Counted from the stretch's first letter, positions 27,050-36,097 are shown. The stretch: 64,000 nt of DNA from Arthrobacter sp. ES3-54 (GCF_029504395.1 NZ_JAQFIF010000017.1:1-64000); one strand, 5' to 3'. Translations and numbers: made by a program. The notes: generated by a model from the letters alone, not told the origin.

Positions 27050-28221
27050 CACGTGTGGCTTACCTCTGCGCCGACCCCGGCGTGCCTGTTTTCGGCACCA
27101 AGGGTTCCTCGGTGCATGTCCAGGAAATCGTCCGTGCGTGGCGCGGGACCGGCGCCGCCGTCACGGTTTACTGCACCCAGCTCGGCACCGAGCGGCCCGT
27201 GGATCTTGCCGATCTCGATGTCGTCGAAGTCAAGCCGGAATCCGTCCCCGGCCCCGCGCGGGAACGGGCGGTCCAGGACGCGGCGCTGGGCCTGGCCGAC
27301 GAGGTCCTGCGCAACGGCTGCGGGCTGTTCTACGAGCGCTATTCGCTGTTCAGCCCGGCACTGTCCGTGGTGGCCCGCATCCTGGACGTGCCGTCGGTGC
27401 TTGAGGTCAATGCCCCGCTCATCGAGGAGCAGCAGCGGTACCGTCAGTTGCTGGATGTGAAGAAGGCTGAGACGGTGTTCCGCCGCAACGCCGCAACGGC
27501 CGACGTCGTCGCTTGCGTCTCGGATCCCGTGGTGCGCTGGGTGCGGGCGCGGGTGCCGACCGCCAGGACGGTGCTGGCACCAAACGGCGTGAACGTCGAG
27601 CGGATCCCGGGCCGCCGCCCCGGCCGCCGGAATCCGGACCACCTCACGGTCGGGTTTGTCGGAACCTTGAAGCCGTGGCACGGTGTCCCCGCCCTGCTGC
27701 ACGGTGTGGCCCTGGCCAACCAGCAGACCGTCGACCCGGCCCTGCGCTGGCAGGTCCACGTGGTGGGTAACGGCCCCGGCAGGGTGGACCTTGAACGCCT
27801 GGCTGAGTCCCTCGGCGTGCCAACGGTGTTCACCGGCGCCGTTCCGCCGGCTGCCGTGCCCGGCCTCCTGGCAGAGTTCGACGCCGCCGCCGCCCCTTAT
27901 CCCCCGGACGAACCCGGCCAGGACGACTACTTCTCGCCGCTGAAGGTCTTTGAGTACATGGCGGCCGCGCTGCCCGTGGTCGCGAGCGCCGTGGGCCAGA
28001 TCCCGTCCATCATCCAGGACGGCCGCACCGGAATCCTCGTCCCGCCCGGGGACACCGCCGCTCTCGCGGTCGCCCTCATCCGGCTCGGCGAAGACCCGAA
28101 TCTGCGGGACAGGCTGGGGCGCGAGGCCCGGAGCGACGCCGTGCAAAGGTTCAGCTGGAGCGGTGTGCTGTCCCGGATCACCGGGGCACTGCCGCCTGCA
28201 CGCAGACTGGCAACGCAATGA
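27046..28221 (+). CDS. Glycosyltransferase family 4 (second)
   Basis: This 391-residue GT4-type enzyme has the N-terminal acceptor domain from VAYLCADPGVPVFGTKGSSV and the C-terminal donor domain with VGFVGTLKPWHGV and FSPLKVFEYMAAALPVVASA, the E-x7-E-like region. It overlaps both neighbours by ATGA. The GSS/H pattern near the start is typical for GT4 proteins using UDP- or GDP-sugars. The specific linkage is unknown. Confidence 0.9.
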   Translation: MTRVAYLCADPGVPVFGTKGSSVHVQEIVRAWRGTGAAVTVYCTQLGTERPVDLADLDVVEVKPESVPGPARERAVQDAALGLADEVLRNGCGLFYERYSLFSPALSVVARILDVPSVLEVNAPLIEEQQRYRQLLDVKKAETVFRRNAATADVVACVSDPVVRWVRARVPTARTVLAPNGVNVERIPGRRPGRRNPDHLTVGFVGTLKPWHGVPALLHGVALANQQTVDPALRWQVHVVGNGPGRVDLERLAESLGVPTVFTGAVPPAAVPGLLAEFDAAAAPYPPDEPGQDDYFSPLKVFEYMAAALPVVASAVGQIPSIIQDGRTGILVPPGDTAALAVALIRLGEDPNLRDRLGREARSDAVQRFSWSGVLSRITGALPPARRLATQ

Positions 28222-30104
28222 CCGCCGGCTCCAGGCATACGCACCCCCGTAGCTGGCGGACCCTGTGGCGCAAGACCCGCGCCGACGCTCCGGCTGAACC
28301 CTCAGCGCTGCGGCGGACCTTGCGGTGCGTCCGCCCGCATTTGCGCGGGCACAGGCTGCTCATCACCTGGGGATTCATTGCCATGGCCACGGAAATCCTC
28401 TTCCGGCTCCTTGAACCGTGGCCAGTGAAAATCGTCCTCGACTCCGTCTCACACTCACTCGGCGCCAATCTGCGCCGGTCCCCGCTCAGCGTCGAGGCAA
28501 GCGCCGACGTGCTGCTTCTCTGCGCCGGCGCGGTGATTGTCATCAGCCTGATCCGGGCCGTGGCAAGCTACGTGTCCGCGATCTCGTTTGCCCTCGTGGG
28601 TACCCGCGTTTCCTCCGAATTGCGCGCCCGCACCTTCCGCCACCTCCAGGGCCTGTCGATGCGCCACCACAGCCGCGCCTCCACCGGTGACACGGTCCAG
28701 CGGCTCGTCGGGGACGTGTCCCGGCTGCAGGACGTGGCCATCACCGCGGGGCTCCCGCTCATCGGCAATTTCGTGTCCCTGATCGCAATGATGATCATCA
28801 TGCTCTGGCTCGATCCATTGATCGCGCTGGTGACGTTCCTGTCCATCGGGATCTTCATCTTGTTGTCCCGCAAGAGCTCGGGATCGATTACCACCGCGGC
28901 CCGCAAGTCACGCAAGGGCGAAAGCGCCCTGGCCACCACTGCCGCACAGACGCTGGGGGCAATGCGCGAAGTGCAGGCGTATGGACTCGAGGACACCATC
29001 AGCTCGGGTTTCGGCAAGAGCAACCAGGCAGCACTTGGCTCCGGGGTGGTCACGCTGCGGCTGTCCGCCAGCCTGCAACGGAAAACCGACGTCCTGACGG
29101 GAATCGCGACGGGGGTGGTCCTGGCTGCCGGTGGCTGGAGGGTGATGCAACATGCGATGACCCCCGGAGATCTGGTCGTTTTCCTGTTTTACCTGAAAAC
29201 CGGCCTGAGGCCGCTCAAGGATGTGGCCAGGTACACGAGCCGCATCGCCCGCGCGACGGCCTCCGGGGAACGGGTGGCAGACCTGCTCGAGGCCCAAAGT
29301 GACGTGCCCGAGGCACCGCACGCCGTCGCCCTCAAGAGCCCGCACCCGGACATCGTCTTCGACCACGTCTGGGCCGGGCACTTCGACGGAGCCGCGGTGC
29401 TCAAGGGGGTCACCCTGACCATACCGGCGGGTCAGCACTGCGCCGTGCTGGGGCCCTCCGGGGCCGGGAAGTCCACGCTGGCCTCCATGATCCTTCGGAT
29501 GGTGGACCCCTGGGAGGGGAGTGTCAGCCTCGGAGGGGAGGACCTGCGGGCCCTGACGATCGCTTCCGTGCGCGCCCATGTCTCAATCCTGCTCCAGGAC
29601 TCCGTGCTGTTCGGAACCTCGGTCCGGGAGAACATCAGGTTCGGCCGCCTCGATGCCACCGATGAGGAGATTGAAGCCGTGGCCGCCCTTGCCCAGGCCG
29701 ACGGTTTCATCCGCGCACTGCCCGAGGGCTACGAAACTGTCCTCGGCGAGGCGGCCAATGATCTTTCCGGGGGCCAGCGTCAACGGCTGGCCGTCGCCCG
29801 CGCCATGCTCCGCAAAGCGCCCATCGTGATCCTGGACGAGGCGACGGCCGGGCTTGATCCGGCATCGCGGGATTCGGTCCTCGACGCCCTGGACACACTC
29901 ACCGAGGGCCGGACCTCCATCACGATTACCCACGACGTCAACTCGGCCCAATCGTGCGACCGGGTGATCTGGCTCGAAGACGGCGAAATCCTCGAAGACG
30001 GGCCGCCGCAGTCGTTGCTGGCCGATCCGGATTCCCGCTTCGCCGGCTGGGTCCATCGGCAGCAGAGCGGAGAAGCGGGCGAACTGTTCAAGGTGCAGTC
30101 ATGA
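28218..30104 (+). CDS. ABC exporter half-transporter (ATPase fused to membrane domain)
   Basis: This 628-residue half-transporter of the MsbA/lipid-multidrug type would work as a homodimer. About six membrane segments lie between residues 45 and 310. The ATPase carries Walker A GPSGAGKST (near 411), signature LSGGQRQRLAVARAM (near 517), Walker B IVILDEATAGLD with the catalytic Glu, and the His switch ITHD. It follows two glycosyltransferases with an ATGA overlap, so it probably flips or exports their product. Its stop overlaps the first ATG of the repeated coupling site. Confidence 0.93.
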   Translation: MTAGSRHTHPRSWRTLWRKTRADAPAEPSALRRTLRCVRPHLRGHRLLITWGFIAMATEILFRLLEPWPVKIVLDSVSHSLGANLRRSPLSVEASADVLLLCAGAVIVISLIRAVASYVSAISFALVGTRVSSELRARTFRHLQGLSMRHHSRASTGDTVQRLVGDVSRLQDVAITAGLPLIGNFVSLIAMMIIMLWLDPLIALVTFLSIGIFILLSRKSSGSITTAARKSRKGESALATTAAQTLGAMREVQAYGLEDTISSGFGKSNQAALGSGVVTLRLSASLQRKTDVLTGIATGVVLAAGGWRVMQHAMTPGDLVVFLFYLKTGLRPLKDVARYTSRIARATASGERVADLLEAQSDVPEAPHAVALKSPHPDIVFDHVWAGHFDGAAVLKGVTLTIPAGQHCAVLGPSGAGKSTLASMILRMVDPWEGSVSLGGEDLRALTIASVRAHVSILLQDSVLFGTSVRENIRFGRLDATDEEIEAVAALAQADGFIRALPEGYETVLGEAANDLSGGQRQRLAVARAMLRKAPIVILDEATAGLDPASRDSVLDALDTLTEGRTSITITHDVNSAQSCDRVIWLEDGEILEDGPPQSLLADPDSRFAGWVHRQQSGEAGELFKVQS

Positions 30105-30140
30105 GCAAGGTGCCGTCATGAGTAGGGTGCCGACATGAGC
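30090..30140 (+). repeat. Three 17-bp repeats, each with an ATGA stop/start overlap
   Basis: The units AAGGTGCAGTCATGAGC, AAGGTGCCGTCATGAGT and AGGGTGCCGACATGAGC follow each other without a gap. Each carries an AAGG/AGGG ribosome-site-like word and ATGAG. The ATGs at 30101 and 30118 open six-codon frames (MSKVPS, MSRVPT) that each stop within the next ATGA; the ATG at 30135 opens the phosphotransferase gene. Because 17 is not a multiple of three, each copy resets the frame. Confidence 0.92.
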
Positions 30141-31412
30141 ACCGCCCTGCAGGCGCAGCGGCGCGAAGCTGACCGTGCCCTGGCGGCCCGGGACGCCCGG
30201 ATCCCGGGCCTGAACTGGGTCCTCGACGACGGGCTGCTCTCCGAGCTCCTGGGCGAAAGCGTCCGGATCACCAGGACCCGCTACAAACCGCACACCTCGG
30301 CCCTGGTCGCCTTCCGCCGGGCCGGCGACGGGGCCGGCAGCTACGGCTGGGCATCGACCACAGCACCGGAGCACGCCGGGAAACTGCAGCGGCGTGCGGA
30401 CAGTTCGCGCAAGCGCGGCGGCGGCATCCGGCTTCTCCAGCCCGATGATCTCCACGCCGACGTCCTCGTGGCGGTCGGCCCCATCGACGAAGACTGGCCG
30501 CTGCGCCCCAACCTGGGGTGGCTCCGGGACCACGGACTCGGACGGCTCGGAGCACTCCCCGCGGCAGGGCGCTTCCTGGAACCCCCGGTCAGCGTGCTGC
30601 GATACAACCCGGAGCGCAGGCTCGTTATCAGGGTCCCCTCGGCGACGCTGCCCGTCGTCGTCAAGACCGCCGCCCACGCTGGCGAAGCTGCCGCGGGCCG
30701 CCGGCTGCGGCAGCGGCTGGCGAGCCACGGCATCCCGGTCCTGCCCGAACTCGCCGACCCGGAATGCGCCGCGCACGGCATCAGCGCCTCCCCGGACTGG
30801 GGCCACGGAGACCTGAGCTGCGGCGACAACGATCCGGCCGCCTACCGGGCCGGCCAAGCCCTGGCGGCGCTCCATGGAATGGACGCGGAAGCATCCACGG
30901 ATCCGACGGCGGACGTGGAGGACCTGGTGCGCCAGCTCGCCGCCACGCGGTCCATGATCACCTGCCTCCTGCCGGGGCTTGAGGCTCCGGTGACCCGGCT
31001 CACCGGCCGGCTTCTGGCAAGTCTCGGCGCCGGCGACCCCCACGGCCCGCGGCATGTGCTGGTCCATGGCGACTTCTCGGCGGACCAGGTACTGGTTGAC
31101 GGCCCGGCCATCCGGATCATCGATTTCGACCGCGCCCGGACCTCCGACCCGGCGAGGGACCTTGGGTCTTTTGCCGCGGTGGAGGACATCGCAGACGCCG
31201 CCGGTGCCGTGCCCGTGGCCGGTGGCCGCCAGACGGCCCAGCTGATCGACGGTTACCGCGAGGCTGGCGGGCACGTGTCGCAGGCCAGGGTGGAGGCCTG
31301 GGCTGCCTTCCGGTTGTTCCTGAACAGCGTCGACCCGTTCCGGAACCGGGCCAGCGACTGGCCAGCCGAGACGGACTGGCATATCCGCCGAGCCTTGGAG
31401 TTGATCGCATGA
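30135..31412 (+). CDS. APH-fold phosphotransferase-like protein (first of three)
   Basis: This 425-residue protein has the aminoglycoside phosphotransferase/choline kinase fold in its C-terminal half: catalytic HGDFSADQVLV (H311, D313) and the metal-binding IIDFDRAR about 20 residues on. The N-terminal half (VRITRTRYKPHTSALVAFR) resembles the ATP lobe of the group. It is coupled downstream of the ABC exporter through the triplicated ATGA site and overlaps the next paralogue by ATGA. In this context it more likely phosphorylates a sugar or glycolipid intermediate than an antibiotic. Confidence 0.82.
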   Translation: MSTALQAQRREADRALAARDARIPGLNWVLDDGLLSELLGESVRITRTRYKPHTSALVAFRRAGDGAGSYGWASTTAPEHAGKLQRRADSSRKRGGGIRLLQPDDLHADVLVAVGPIDEDWPLRPNLGWLRDHGLGRLGALPAAGRFLEPPVSVLRYNPERRLVIRVPSATLPVVVKTAAHAGEAAAGRRLRQRLASHGIPVLPELADPECAAHGISASPDWGHGDLSCGDNDPAAYRAGQALAALHGMDAEASTDPTADVEDLVRQLAATRSMITCLLPGLEAPVTRLTGRLLASLGAGDPHGPRHVLVHGDFSADQVLVDGPAIRIIDFDRARTSDPARDLGSFAAVEDIADAAGAVPVAGGRQTAQLIDGYREAGGHVSQARVEAWAAFRLFLNSVDPFRNRASDWPAETDWHIRRALELIA

Positions 31413-32563
31413 ACTGGCGCTCGCCGGTCCCGGAGTCCGCCGTCGACTCTTCCGGTCAAACCTGGCAGATCCGGCGGGCTTGGCCTGACAAAACAGTCCG
31501 CGACTACGTCCTGGAGGTCACTGCGGCGGGGCAGGCCGGCGTCCGGGGAGGCGTGTTGCGTGCCGGAGCGTTCGAGCTGTTGCCCGAGGACGATCCGGCG
31601 CTTCCCTCACTGCGGGCGGAAGCCCGGCACGGGGAACTCGTGTCCTACCGGCCGCACATGCGCGCCGTCATCCGGACCGATGCTGGCTACATCAAGGTCT
31701 TCATGCCGGGCGGTGCAATTGTGCCCGCCGAACGCTGCACGCAAACCGAAATCCTCCTGGACCCCGGGACCTTCACCGCACCCAGGGTGCTGCGGAGCTC
31801 TCCGGACGTTATCGTCTTCAGCGCGGTTCCCGGCCGGCCCCTGGGGGATTTGGGCGACGACACTGCGGGTCTCAGCGATGAAGGGTTCGACCGGCTGTGG
31901 GAGAGATGGCAGCACGCCTGGACCGCCCAGGTGCGTAGCTCCGCCGCGCTCGCAGCCCTGGCTGCCCTGCCCCTCCATTCCCCGGAAGTGGAGGTCGCCG
32001 ATCTGCAGCGGTGGGTGAACCGCTGGCTGCGGCACCACCACGACATCCCGGAAGCCGCATCCCAAGCCGCCGCCCTGAGTGCCCGGGCCGACAAGGTGAC
32101 CCGGAACCTGCTCCGGGCCGCACCGGATCCCCTGGTCTGGGCGCACGGAGACCTCCACGACAAGCAAATCCTCGCCGCCGGCGGCCGCTCGCCGCTTGGA
32201 CTGCTGGATTTCGACGACACCGCTCAGGCCGAGGCCGCCCTGGATCTGGCCAACCTGGACGTTCATTTGGAACTGCATGCCCGCCGATACTGCATTTCGT
32301 TGGACCGGTATCTGGCGGCCCACACCCGGATCCTGGCCGCCGCAGAGGAGCTGCACGTCAGCCCTGACCGGTTCCATGCCTATTCCGACGGCGATTGGCT
32401 GCGGCTGGCCTGTTCCCCACTGCCCAAGCCATCGTCCATGGCCCTGGCTGTGCTCGACGAACGTGCTGCGCACACTCCCCTTGGGTCCGACTATGTATCC
32501 GGCTACGAGTCCGGCGCCCAGTCCGGCTTCGCAAGCGCGACGATGGAGACCGGGGGCCGCTGA
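31409..32563 (+). CDS. APH-fold phosphotransferase-like protein (second of three)
   Basis: This 384-residue protein has the kinase loop HGDLHDKQIL (H246, D248) and LGLLDFDDTAQAEAALDLAN. It is clearly paralogous to the next gene: both share WQ-IRRAWPD, DYVLE, the HGDLHDKQI loop and the AEELHVSPDRFHAY-type tail. The N-terminal lobe is short and unusual for an ATP-binding lobe, so activity is not assured. The stop is one base before the next ATG. Function is unknown within the glycan operon. Confidence 0.78.
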   Translation: MNWRSPVPESAVDSSGQTWQIRRAWPDKTVRDYVLEVTAAGQAGVRGGVLRAGAFELLPEDDPALPSLRAEARHGELVSYRPHMRAVIRTDAGYIKVFMPGGAIVPAERCTQTEILLDPGTFTAPRVLRSSPDVIVFSAVPGRPLGDLGDDTAGLSDEGFDRLWERWQHAWTAQVRSSAALAALAALPLHSPEVEVADLQRWVNRWLRHHHDIPEAASQAAALSARADKVTRNLLRAAPDPLVWAHGDLHDKQILAAGGRSPLGLLDFDDTAQAEAALDLANLDVHLELHARRYCISLDRYLAAHTRILAAAEELHVSPDRFHAYSDGDWLRLACSPLPKPSSMALAVLDERAAHTPLGSDYVSGYESGAQSGFASATMETGGR

Positions 32564-32564
32564 C

Positions 32565-33692
32565 ATGGGCTGGCATCCGCCCGTCCCGGCCGTCATCCTG
32601 GATGCGGACAACACCGAATGGCAGGTCATACGGTCCTGGCCCGACGACTCCGCCGAGGACTATGTCCTGGAACTGGGGGCTCCCGGCCGGGCAGGGGTCC
32701 GGGCAGCCCATCTCCGGGCGGGGCAGTTGGAGCTCCTGCGGGATGGCCGCGACCGGCGCCTCCCGGCCCTGAAGCACGCGTCGCCGCTGGGTGAGGTGGT
32801 GGTGCACCGGGCCCACAAGCGTGCCGTGGTCAGGGCCGGGGAGCACTACCTGAAGATCTTCCGGGCCCGCCAGTCCGACGAAGCAGTGGGCAGGCACGCC
32901 CGGATGAACGAACTCCTCGGCGCAGAGGATTTCCTCACCCCGGAAATTGTGTCCAGCGCCCCGGGCTGCCTCACGATCATGACGCTGCCCGGCCGTTCCC
33001 TGTTCGAGCTGGGAAACGACCGCGCGGCCAGCGATGCGCAGTTTGAAAAAGCCTGGCAAAAGTGGTCCCGGGCCTGGGTTCGGCAGCACTCCCTGGTGCA
33101 GACTCCGGCGCACCGCTCGAGCCTCGAGGCGCTCCCGCCCCGGACGGCCGCCGTCGAACTGGCGAGCCTGCAACGCACCGTGAGCCTGTGGCTGTTGCAC
33201 GCCCAGGACATTCCGGCAGCGCAGCCCGAGCGCACCGCCGTACGGGTGGCCGCAGGGCAGACCGCCCGGAAGCTGCTCCGGACCGATCCGGATCCTCTGG
33301 TGTGGTCCCACGGCGACCTCCACGACAAGCAGATCTTCACCGCGGATCCCGGCGCTCCACTGGGGCTGTTGGACTTCGACGAAGCCTGCCGGGCCGAGGC
33401 CGCCGCCGACCTCGCAAACCTTGCCGTGCACCTTCAGCTGCGCCTGCGCCAACACCGGCTGGGCGCCGAAAGGTACCAAACCGCGCGCCGCCACGTCATC
33501 GCCACGGCCGAAGAACTGCGGGTCGCGCCTGCGCGCTTCGACGCCTACGCCAGTGCCACCCGGCTGCGGCTCGGCTGCCTCTATTCCTTCCGGCCGCAGT
33601 GGGCGGCCCTCGCGGAAGAGTTCCTCCTTCCGGATGGTGAACAGGCCCTGGCGGCGGGGGTCCCGGCCGCTAGAGTGGAGCCCACGTACTGA
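32565..33692 (+). CDS. APH-fold phosphotransferase-like protein (third of three)
   Basis: This 375-residue tandem paralogue of the preceding gene has WSHGDLHDKQIF (H249, D251) and LGLLDFDEACRAEAAADLAN. ATG 32565 follows the upstream stop directly; the frame is open from 32196 but that part overlaps the previous gene in another frame and is not coding. It is the last gene of the seven-gene operon. Retention of the catalytic loop in both copies argues that they are functional and perhaps act on different acceptors or as a heterodimer. Confidence 0.8.
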   Translation: MGWHPPVPAVILDADNTEWQVIRSWPDDSAEDYVLELGAPGRAGVRAAHLRAGQLELLRDGRDRRLPALKHASPLGEVVVHRAHKRAVVRAGEHYLKIFRARQSDEAVGRHARMNELLGAEDFLTPEIVSSAPGCLTIMTLPGRSLFELGNDRAASDAQFEKAWQKWSRAWVRQHSLVQTPAHRSSLEALPPRTAAVELASLQRTVSLWLLHAQDIPAAQPERTAVRVAAGQTARKLLRTDPDPLVWSHGDLHDKQIFTADPGAPLGLLDFDEACRAEAAADLANLAVHLQLRLRQHRLGAERYQTARRHVIATAEELRVAPARFDAYASATRLRLGCLYSFRPQWAALAEEFLLPDGEQALAAGVPAARVEPTY

Positions 33693-33783
33693 CTGCACCC
33701 CATATCGACCGCCCAATATCGAACCACCCTGCACCGAACCACACCACCAAACCGAACCGCATTCAACCGGGAGGACCGCTGGC

Positions 33784-34620
33784 ATGGCTTACATCAAGGT
33801 TGGAACCGAAAACAGCACAGACGTCGAGCTCTACTACGAGGACCACGGATCCGGTCAGGCCGTGGTCCTGATCCACGGCTACCCCCTGGATGGCTCGTCC
33901 TGGGAAAAGCAGACCACGGCGCTGCTGGGCGCGGGCTACCGCGTTATCACCTACGATCGCCGCGGCTCCGGCAAGTCCAGCAAGCCCACCGACGGCTACG
34001 ACTACGACACGTTCGCGGCGGACCTGAACACGCTCCTGACCGACCTCGACCTGAACGACGCCGTGCTGGTGGGCTTCTCGATGGGCACCGGCGAGGTGGG
34101 CCGGTACCTCGGCACCTACGGCTCTGCCCGGGTGGCCAAGGCCGTGTTCCTGAGCTCGCTTGAGCCCTACCTGCTGCAGGCCGAGGACAACCCGGGCGGC
34201 GTCCCGCAGGCGGTGTTCGACGGGTTGCTGGAAGCTGTGACGGCGGACCGGTACGCCTTCTTCACGGAATTCTTCAAGAACTTCTACAACAGCGATACCT
34301 ATCTCGGCACCCCCCGGCTCAGCCAGGAGGTGATGAACGCCGGCTGGAACCTCGCCACCAGTGGCGGGCGCACGGCGTCGGTGGCAGCGCCGCCCACCTG
34401 GCTCACGGACTTCCGTGCCGACATCCCCAAGATCGATGTCCCGTCCCTGATCGTGCACGGCACGGCGGACAACATCCTGCCGATCGACGTCGCGGGCCGC
34501 CAGTTCGCCAAGGCGCTGCCCAGTGCCGAGTACGTGGAGATCGACGGCGCCCCGCACGGCCTGTTGTGGACCCATGCGGCGGAGGTCAACGAGGTTCTGC
34601 TGCGGTTCCTGGCGAGCTAG
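33784..34620 (+). CDS. Alpha/beta hydrolase (chloroperoxidase-like)
   Basis: This 278-residue alpha/beta hydrolase of the cofactor-free haloperoxidase/esterase group has the oxyanion motif HGYPLDGSSW, the nucleophile elbow GFSMGTGE (S99), Asp in HGTADNILP and the catalytic His in GAPHGLLW. ATG 33784 is preceded by GGGAGG. It shows no tie to the operon before it beyond proximity; the gap of 91 bases holds degenerate ATCGACC/CCGAACC repeats. The natural substrate is unknown. Confidence 0.9.
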   Translation: MAYIKVGTENSTDVELYYEDHGSGQAVVLIHGYPLDGSSWEKQTTALLGAGYRVITYDRRGSGKSSKPTDGYDYDTFAADLNTLLTDLDLNDAVLVGFSMGTGEVGRYLGTYGSARVAKAVFLSSLEPYLLQAEDNPGGVPQAVFDGLLEAVTADRYAFFTEFFKNFYNSDTYLGTPRLSQEVMNAGWNLATSGGRTASVAAPPTWLTDFRADIPKIDVPSLIVHGTADNILPIDVAGRQFAKALPSAEYVEIDGAPHGLLWTHAAEVNEVLLRFLAS

Positions 34621-34646
34621 CCGGAATTACATCGGAGAACTGGCAC

Positions 34647-35144
34647 ATGCTGCTGGAGGACTTTAACGCTGCCGGTCGCACGGAGGCCGCCGCCGCCCTG
34701 CGTCCCTGCCTGGACATTGAGCGGTGGATTGAGGAGATCGTCGATTCCCGGCCCTTCCTCAGCACCGGAAGCCTCCTCGACGCCGCCCGCCGCGCGGCGG
34801 AACCCTTCACCGACGCGGAGGTGAAGGGCGCCCTGGCCCACCATCCGCGCATCGGCGAACGGGTCGCCGGAAACAGCACGGAGGCCCGGCTCTCCCAGTC
34901 GGAGCAGGCCGCTCTTGGCGCCCCGGATCCGGCCGTCGCGGCAGCCATCGCCGAAGGGAACCGGAGCTATGAACAAAAATTCGGCCAGGTCTTCCTGATC
35001 CGGGCGGCCGGCCGCAGCCGGGAGGAGATCCTGGCCGCACTCAACACCAGGCTCGCCCATACTCCCGCAGAGGAAATAGAAGTCATCGGCCAGCAACTGC
35101 GCGAAATCGCGGTACTCCGACTCGAAGGACTGATCCGCGCATGA
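34647..35144 (+). CDS. 2-oxo-4-hydroxy-4-carboxy-5-ureidoimidazoline (OHCU) decarboxylase
   Basis: This 165-residue enzyme decarboxylates OHCU to S-allantoin, the last step from urate to allantoin. The signature AHHPRIGE with the catalytic His near 66 is present, as are the N-terminal FNAAGRTEAAAALRPCL and the C-terminal NTRLAHTPAEEIEVIGQQLREIA. ATG 34647 gives the usual family length. It overlaps the HIU hydrolase gene by ATGA; these two enzymes act in succession. Confidence 0.94.
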   Translation: MLLEDFNAAGRTEAAAALRPCLDIERWIEEIVDSRPFLSTGSLLDAARRAAEPFTDAEVKGALAHHPRIGERVAGNSTEARLSQSEQAALGAPDPAVAAAIAEGNRSYEQKFGQVFLIRAAGRSREEILAALNTRLAHTPAEEIEVIGQQLREIAVLRLEGLIRA

Positions 35145-35482
35145 GCACATCCCACATCACCACGCACGTCCTGGACACCGGCTCCGGCACGCCCGCCGCG
35201 GGCGTCGCCGTCACCTTGGACATGCTCGACGGCGAACGCTGGGTCAGGATCGCGGCCGGCGCGACGGACGACGACGGGCGCGTCACGTCGCTGGGCCCCG
35301 ACAGCCTGGGCTCGGGCACGTACCGGCTGGGCTTCGACACCGGAGCCTATTACGCTGCCGCCGGGACCGAGACCTTCTTCCCCGAAGTCACGTTGATCTT
35401 CGCCGTCTCCCAAACGCAGTCCCACTACCACGTCCCCCTGCTGCTCAGCCCCTTCGCCTACTCCACCTACCGGGGCAGCTAG
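35141..35482 (+). CDS. 5-hydroxyisourate hydrolase (transthyretin-like)
   Basis: This 113-residue enzyme hydrolyses 5-hydroxyisourate, the uricase product, to OHCU. The family hallmarks are the start (ITTHVLDTGSGTPAAGVAV, His 9), SHYHVPLLLSPFAYSTYRGS and the terminal YRGS tetrapeptide, which tells true hydrolases from transthyretins. The protein works as a tetramer in the cytoplasm. It overlaps the OHCU decarboxylase gene. Confidence 0.96.
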   Translation: MSTSHITTHVLDTGSGTPAAGVAVTLDMLDGERWVRIAAGATDDDGRVTSLGPDSLGSGTYRLGFDTGAYYAAAGTETFFPEVTLIFAVSQTQSHYHVPLLLSPFAYSTYRGS

Positions 35483-35488
35483 TGGCAG

Positions 35489-36097
35489 ATGGGCGATAGC
35501 GGAGTGCCGGGCACGACGGCGGTGCTGCTGGCCGCCGGAGCCGGGACGCGCCTGGGGCTCGGGCCCAAGGCGCTGCTCCCCTTCCGCGGCCGCACGCTGG
35601 TCGAAGTGCTCGCTGACGTGCTGCTCGCGGGCGGCTGCCGGGAAGTGGTGACGGTGCTCGGCGCGGACGCGGCAACGGTCCGCGCCGCCACCGACCTCAG
35701 CCGGCACCGGGTCATCGACAACCCTGGCTGGGCCACCGGGATGGGCAGTTCATTCCGGGCTGGAGTTGCCGCGGCGGCCCCGGAGGACCACGTGCTCATC
35801 GCCCTGGTGGACCAGCCCGGCCTGGCCCCGGACACTGTGTCCCGGCTGCTGGCCGCCCACCGGCCCGGCCGGGTCACGGCCGCCGCCTACCGCGACGCGG
35901 AGGGGAAGCTGCAGCGGGGACATCCGCTGCTGCTCGACGCCAGACTTCGCGCTGAGGCCGCGGAAACAGCAACGGGCGACGCCGGAGCACGCGTCTTCCT
36001 GCAAGCCCACCCGGACCTGGTTGATCTGGTGGACTGCAGCGACCTCTCCGGCGGCGAGGACCTCGACGCCCCCGAGCAGCTGCGCCTGCTCGATTAA
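35489..36097 (+). CDS. MocA-like molybdenum cofactor nucleotidyltransferase
   Basis: This 202-residue MobA/MocA-type nucleotidyltransferase begins with AVLLAAGAGTRLG...K (about 11-27), the NTP-binding signature. It has WATGMGSSFRAGV and the metal Asp in LVDQPGL, and QRGHPLL as in MocA. It would attach CMP to molybdopterin to make the MCD form used by xanthine dehydrogenase, which is encoded downstream. It lies seven bases after the HIU hydrolase stop. Its 3' end runs into a 14-bp tandem repeat. Confidence 0.88.
   Translation: MGDSGVPGTTAVLLAAGAGTRLGLGPKALLPFRGRTLVEVLADVLLAGGCREVVTVLGADAATVRAATDLSRHRVIDNPGWATGMGSSFRAGVAAAAPEDHVLIALVDQPGLAPDTVSRLLAAHRPGRVTAAAYRDAEGKLQRGHPLLLDARLRAEAAETATGDAGARVFLQAHPDLVDLVDCSDLSGGEDLDAPEQLRLLD

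Noticed and set aside
30135..33692. Aminoglycoside resistance genes
   Set aside because: The proteins share only the APH fold. They are embedded in a glycosyltransferase/exporter operon and lack features specific to known resistance enzymes.
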